A stretch of DNA of 55,692 nucleotides, taken from the NCBI GenBank assembly GCA_019912885.1, contig JAIOHV010000201.1, positions 1-55,692 of the forward strand, written 5' to 3'. The stretch comes from a bacterium. Lineage in GTDB: Bacteria; Lernaellota; Lernaellaia; JACKCT01. The position numbers and the translations under genes are program-made. Under the pieces are notes generated by a model. The model saw only the letters and a list, made by a program, of their open reading frames with translations. It did no database searches and was not told the origin of the DNA. This document shows, piece by piece, positions 51,969-55,692 of this stretch; positions within the stretch are counted from its first letter, which is position 1; each line of letters starts with the position of its first letter.

Positions 51969-53044
51969 TGCTCTACCACTTCCTTCTCCCTTACGCCGAC
52001 TCGTTTCAGCCGTTCAACGTTATCCGCTACCTCACCTTCCGCACGGCGGCGGCGTCGCTGACGGCGATGTTTCTCTCGTTCATTCTCGGGCCTTGGCTGA
52101 TCCGCAAGCTGACCGCGATGAAGGTCGGCCAGCAGGTGCGCACGGACGGCCCCCAGACGCACCTCGTCAAGCACGGCACGCCGACGATGGGCGGCACGCT
52201 GATCCTGATCGCCATCGTGGTGCCCGCTCTGTTGTGGTCGGAGCTGACCGATCCGTACATCTGGGCTGTCGTGCTCGTCGTCGTCGGGTACGGCACGCTG
52301 GGTTTCTGGGACGACTTCCTGAAGCTGACCCGGCGCAACTCCGCCGGCATTTCCGCAAGGCGCAAGCTGTTCGTGCAGACGCTCGTCGCGATCGCGGCGG
52401 CGGTGGTGATCTCGTCGCATCCGAGTTTCGTCGACGAGATGCCGGTGCCGTTTTTCAAGAACGTGCGCATTCCGCTGGGCATCTGGTACCTGCCGCTGAC
52501 GACGTTCATCATCGTCGGAACGAGCAACGCCGTGAACCTGACCGACGGCCTGGACGGCCTGGCGATCGGGCCGACGATGACAAGCGCGGGCACGTTCATG
52601 GTGCTCGCTTACGTGGCGGGCCATTCGCGCATCGCGGACTATCTGCAAATCAGTTACGTGGCCGGTGCGGGAAATCTTTCGATCATCTGCGGCACGATCA
52701 TCGGCGCGGGGCTCGGCTTCCTGTGGTTCAACACATACCCCGCGCAGGTGTTCATGGGCGACGTCGGATCGCTGCCGCTCGGCGGCGCGATCGGCACGAT
52801 CGCGTGCGTCACGAAAAACGAGCTTCTGCTTGTCATCGTCGGCGGCATCTTCGTGCTCGAGACCGTCAGCGTCATCGCGCAGGTCGCGAGCTTCAAGCTG
52901 ACCGGCCGGCGCATCTTCGCGATGGCGCCGATTCATCACCACTTCGAGCTGCGCGGCTGGGCGGAGCCGAAAATCATCGTCCGTTTCTGGATCGTCAGCA
53001 TCATCCTTTCGATGGTCGCGCTGGCGTCGTTGAAGTTGAGGTAA
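51968..53044 (+). CDS. mraY: Phospho-MurNAc-pentapeptide-transferase MraY
   Basis: A 358-residue inner-membrane enzyme with about ten helices that makes lipid I from UDP-MurNAc-pentapeptide and undecaprenyl phosphate. Signature loops: KHGTPTMGG, GFWDDFLKL (Asp pair), TSNAVNLTDGLDGLAIG, and APIHHHFELRGWAE. The ATG overlaps the murF stop (TGATG). Confidence 0.97.
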   Translation: MLYHFLLPYADSFQPFNVIRYLTFRTAAASLTAMFLSFILGPWLIRKLTAMKVGQQVRTDGPQTHLVKHGTPTMGGTLILIAIVVPALLWSELTDPYIWAVVLVVVGYGTLGFWDDFLKLTRRNSAGISARRKLFVQTLVAIAAAVVISSHPSFVDEMPVPFFKNVRIPLGIWYLPLTTFIIVGTSNAVNLTDGLDGLAIGPTMTSAGTFMVLAYVAGHSRIADYLQISYVAGAGNLSIICGTIIGAGLGFLWFNTYPAQVFMGDVGSLPLGGAIGTIACVTKNELLLVIVGGIFVLETVSVIAQVASFKLTGRRIFAMAPIHHHFELRGWAEPKIIVRFWIVSIILSMVALASLKLR

Positions 53045-53046
53045 CG

Positions 53047-54387
53047 ATGGACGTGGCGGGAAAACGCGTGCTGGTCGTCGGCATCGCCCGATCAGGCCTG
53101 GCCGCGCTCGCGCTTTTGAAAAAGCTCGGCGCCGATACGCGCGCGATCGACACCGCCGCGCCCGACGATCTCGGCGACCGCCTTGTGCGCGCGACAGAGT
53201 TGGCCGGCGAGGTCGCGGCGGGGGGCTGGCGCGAAGCCTGGTTCGCGGCGGCCGATCTTGTCGTCGTTTCCCCCGGTGTGCCGCTTTCCGATCCGATCTT
53301 CAATATCCCCCGGGGCGCCGGCATCCCGATCGCCGGCGAGGCCGAACTGGCGTCGTGGTCGATCGAGGCGCCGATCCTCGCGGTGACGGGCTCGAACGGA
53401 AAGAGCACCACGGTCACGCTCGCCGGGCAGGCGCTCGCGAACTCCGGCAAGCGCGTGTTCGTCGGCGGCAATATCGGCCGCGCGCTTTCGGAGATGCCGC
53501 TCGCGGGCGAGGCGTTCGACGCCGCGTGCGTGGAGCTGTCGAGCTTTCAGCTCGAGGCGATCGACACGTTTCATCCCTCCGCCGCGTTGCTGACGAACAT
53601 CTCGCCGAATCACGAGGACCGCTACGCCGACCTCGCGTCGTACGCCGCCGCCAAGCGCAACATCTTTCGCAACATGGGCGCCGGCGACGTGGCGATCCTG
53701 AACGCGGCGTGCGCGCTGACGGCCCGGCACATCACGGGCCTTCCGTGCCCTGTCTGGTGGTTTGGCGACGAGGCTCTCGGTGGCGCGTTCGTGGCGGGCG
53801 GCGAGCTTGTCGTCAACGCCGGCGGGCGCGACTGGCGTTTCGACCTCGCGCCGTTTCGAGCGCCGGGCGCGCACAACCGCGAAAACCTCATGGCCGCGGC
53901 CCTTATCGCCGCGCACGGCGGCGCGACGCGCGAAGGCGTCGAGCAGGCGATCGCCGAATTTGCCGGCCTGCCGCATCGGCTGGAATTCGTGCGCGAAGTC
54001 GGCGGCGTGCGTTTCGTGAACGACTCCAAGGCGACGAGCCCCGGCGCCATCGCCACCGCGCTCGATGCGATCGCTGGCGCGCGCGTCGTTCTTTTGTCCG
54101 GCGGGCGGAGCAAGAAGGCCGACTTCGCGCCGATCCGCGACGCCGTCGCGGCGCGCGCGCGCGCGGTGGTGACCTTCGGCGAGGCGGGCCCGGAAATCGC
54201 CCGCGCGCTTGCCGGCGCGGCGGCGATCGTCGAGTGCGCGTCGATGGACGAAGCGATCGGCGAGGCCGCGCGGATCGCGCAAGCCGGTGACGTCGTGCTT
54301 TTGGCGCCGGGTTGCGCGAGCCAGGATGCGTTCCGCGATTTCGAGCACCGCGGCGAGCGGTTTGGCGAGGTGGTCCATGACCTTTGA
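53047..54387 (+). CDS. murD: UDP-MurNAc-L-alanine:D-glutamate ligase MurD
   Basis: A 446-residue Mur ligase that adds D-Glu to UDP-MurNAc-L-Ala. N-terminal Rossmann GIARSGLAAL, ATP loop GSNGKST, then VELSSFQLEAIDTFHPSAALLTNISPNHEDRY, and VNDSKATSPGAIATAL and LAPGCASQDAF at the C-terminus. It starts two nt after the mraY stop. Confidence 0.96.
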   Translation: MDVAGKRVLVVGIARSGLAALALLKKLGADTRAIDTAAPDDLGDRLVRATELAGEVAAGGWREAWFAAADLVVVSPGVPLSDPIFNIPRGAGIPIAGEAELASWSIEAPILAVTGSNGKSTTVTLAGQALANSGKRVFVGGNIGRALSEMPLAGEAFDAACVELSSFQLEAIDTFHPSAALLTNISPNHEDRYADLASYAAAKRNIFRNMGAGDVAILNAACALTARHITGLPCPVWWFGDEALGGAFVAGGELVVNAGGRDWRFDLAPFRAPGAHNRENLMAAALIAAHGGATREGVEQAIAEFAGLPHRLEFVREVGGVRFVNDSKATSPGAIATALDAIAGARVVLLSGGRSKKADFAPIRDAVAARARAVVTFGEAGPEIARALAGAAAIVECASMDEAIGEAARIAQAGDVVLLAPGCASQDAFRDFEHRGERFGEVVHDL

Positions 54388-55573
54388 TCCGCGCCGCCAG
54401 ATCGCCCCCGTGCGCCCGGACCTGATGCTGATCGGCATGGCCGTCATGCTCGCGGTGTGCGGCCTTGTGCTCGTGTATTCGGCGACGGTTTCCAAACCAA
54501 TGATGCCGGCGGGCGCGGCGGGCGCTCCGGCGCCGGCTGACGACGCGTTGACGGCCGAGCCGACGCGCGCCTCGGGAATGCAGTATCTGCAACGGCAAAT
54601 CGTGTTTTTCATCATCGGTCTCGCGGTGATGGCGTGGGTCGCCTCGTGGGATTACCGCCGTCTCGCGGATCGCCGCATCGCATACGTCCTTCTTCTCGGC
54701 GCGATGGGGGCGCTCGCCCTGACGCACGCGCCGGGCATCGGCAAATCCGTGAACGGCGCGGCGCGCTGGATCGCGCTCGGTTCCGTGCGCGTGCAACCCG
54801 GCGAGTTCGCAAAGGTGGCCGTCGTCATCTTCCTGGCGATGAGTATCGCGCGCCGCGGCGAGGAGAAAATGCGCTCGCTCAAGTTTGGCGTCATGCCGAA
54901 CGTGACGATCCCGGGCGTGGTCATCGGTCTTCTGATGTTGCAGCCGGACTTCGGCAGTTCGGTCATCGTCGCCGCGATCGTCGGCGTAATGCTTTTTGTC
55001 GGCGGCGCGCGCCTTTGGCATCTGGGGCTCGGGGCGCTCGCGTCCGCCGGTCTTTTCGCCGGGGCGCTTATCGCGGCGCCGTATCGCATGCGGCGGATGC
55101 TCGCGTTCCTGGACCCGTGGGAGGACTACCGCGGGTCCGGCTACCAGACGATTCAAAGCCTCGTCGCCTTCGGCAGCGGCGGCGTGACCGGGCGCGACCT
55201 CGGCGCGGGCCGGCAAAAACTCGCGTACCTGCCGGAGATCCACACGGACTTCGTGTTCTCGAATCTGGGCGAGGAGCTCGGCTTCATCGGCGCGTTTGTC
55301 GCCATCGCGCTTTTTTCCGTGTTGATCTTCCGCGGGATGATCGTCGCCCGCCGCGCGGCCGATCCGTTCGGGCGCCTGCTCGGTTTTGGTGCGATCGCGC
55401 TTATCGGCATTCAGGTCATCATCAACATGGGCGTCGTCATGGGGCTGCTTCCGACCAAGGGCCTGGCGTTGCCGTTTTTTTCGTACGGCGGCAGTTCGCT
55501 GATCGCGAGCTTCATCCTCATCGGCCTTTTGCTTTCGGTGTCGCGATACGCCGATCTGGAGGAGGCGCGATGA
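54377..55573 (+). CDS. ftsW: Septal peptidoglycan glycosyltransferase FtsW
   Basis: A 398-residue SEDS-family protein with about ten membrane helices, partner of FtsI in septal synthesis. Signature GKSVNGAARWIALGSVRVQPGEFAKV, QPDFGSS, and near the end PTKGLALPFFSYGGSSL. An Ala/Pro-rich insertion (MMPAGAAGAPAPADDAL) follows the first helix, longer than in E. coli. The ATG overlaps murD by 11 nt. Confidence 0.95.
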   Translation: MTFDPRRQIAPVRPDLMLIGMAVMLAVCGLVLVYSATVSKPMMPAGAAGAPAPADDALTAEPTRASGMQYLQRQIVFFIIGLAVMAWVASWDYRRLADRRIAYVLLLGAMGALALTHAPGIGKSVNGAARWIALGSVRVQPGEFAKVAVVIFLAMSIARRGEEKMRSLKFGVMPNVTIPGVVIGLLMLQPDFGSSVIVAAIVGVMLFVGGARLWHLGLGALASAGLFAGALIAAPYRMRRMLAFLDPWEDYRGSGYQTIQSLVAFGSGGVTGRDLGAGRQKLAYLPEIHTDFVFSNLGEELGFIGAFVAIALFSVLIFRGMIVARRAADPFGRLLGFGAIALIGIQVIINMGVVMGLLPTKGLALPFFSYGGSSLIASFILIGLLLSVSRYADLEEAR

Positions 55574-55692
55574 CCGTGCTGTTCGCCGGCGGCGGAACGG
55601 GCGGCCACCTCATGCCCGCGCTCGCGTGCGCCAACGCGGTGCGCCGCCTGCGTCCGGACGCCCGCGTCGTTTTCGCGGGGACCTCGCGCGGG
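55570..55692 (+). CDS. murG: MurG, N-terminal fragment
   Basis: The first 41 codons, running off the window. MTVLFAGGGTGGHLMPALA is the N-terminal GGTGGH glycine-rich loop of MurG, which makes lipid II from lipid I and UDP-GlcNAc. The ATG overlaps the ftsW stop by 4 nt (ATGA). Confidence 0.95.
   Translation, partial: MTVLFAGGGTGGHLMPALACANAVRRLRPDARVVFAGTSRG

Overview
The window is GC-rich chromosomal DNA from a diderm bacterium. It encodes outer-membrane-type beta-barrel candidates, many lipoproteins, and a MurE with the DNPR motif that goes with meso-diaminopimelate peptidoglycan. A B12-type ribonucleotide reductase, DUF4388 and ASPIC/UnbV proteins, and a recurrent family of exported proteins carrying long Asp tracts suggest an uncultured lineage of the former Deltaproteobacteria grade. 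That placement is inference; no rRNA is present. TTG and GTG starts are common.

Layout. 1-2.8 kb: a truncated lipoprotein coupled to a metallo-beta-lactamase-fold hydrolase, tRNA-Val(UAC), a threonine-dehydrogenase-like enzyme, and a small conserved-looking ORF. 3.1-3.8 kb: a MazEF-like toxin-antitoxin pair whose promoter is overlapped by a clear palindromic operator. 3.8-11.65 kb (minus strand): a run of exported proteins, several with stop/start overlaps: two alpha/beta hydrolases, a small secreted protein, a seven-repeat FG-GAP/ASPIC lipoprotein and a glycosidase-like lipoprotein. Three of these carry extreme poly-Asp linkers directly after the lipidated Cys. 11.9-14.75 kb: a markedly AT-richer three-gene island (beta-helix-like protein, Asp-tract protein, Cys-rich Sel1-repeat membrane protein), with a near-consensus promoter and a 19/20 direct repeat around the first gene.

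14.8-17.8 kb: two coupled cation/proton antiporters (Kef-type and NhaA). 18-19.4 kb: tyrosine phenol-lyase. 19.6-25 kb: a DUF4388/TPR protein, a secretin-N-like protein, an NTF2-like lipoprotein and a tandem pair of membrane-anchored GDSL hydrolases. 25-28.2 kb (minus): tmk-holB-ricT-smpB. 28.4-30.2 kb: twin secreted proteins with Asp tracts at both ends and an identical C-terminal GCGC, each with a similar promoter and its own terminator. 30.5-37 kb: purA, an orphan HicB with a possible HicA remnant, dCMP deaminase, and a B12-dependent ribonucleotide reductase with a candidate NrdR-controlled promoter. 37.5-44.7 kb: a small Asp-tract lipoprotein, a 1393-residue single-chain type IIG restriction-modification enzyme, and two outer-membrane-protein candidates. 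44.9 kb to the end: the division/cell-wall cluster mraZ-rsmH-ftsL-ftsI-murE-murF-mraY-murD-ftsW-murG (truncated).

Intergenic DNA is rich in repeats: palindromes of two kinds, an 88-93 bp repeat family in tandem and inverted copies, and several imperfect short-period arrays. The least explained parts are the Asp-tract/GCGC protein family, the AT-rich island and the 88-93 bp repeat family.
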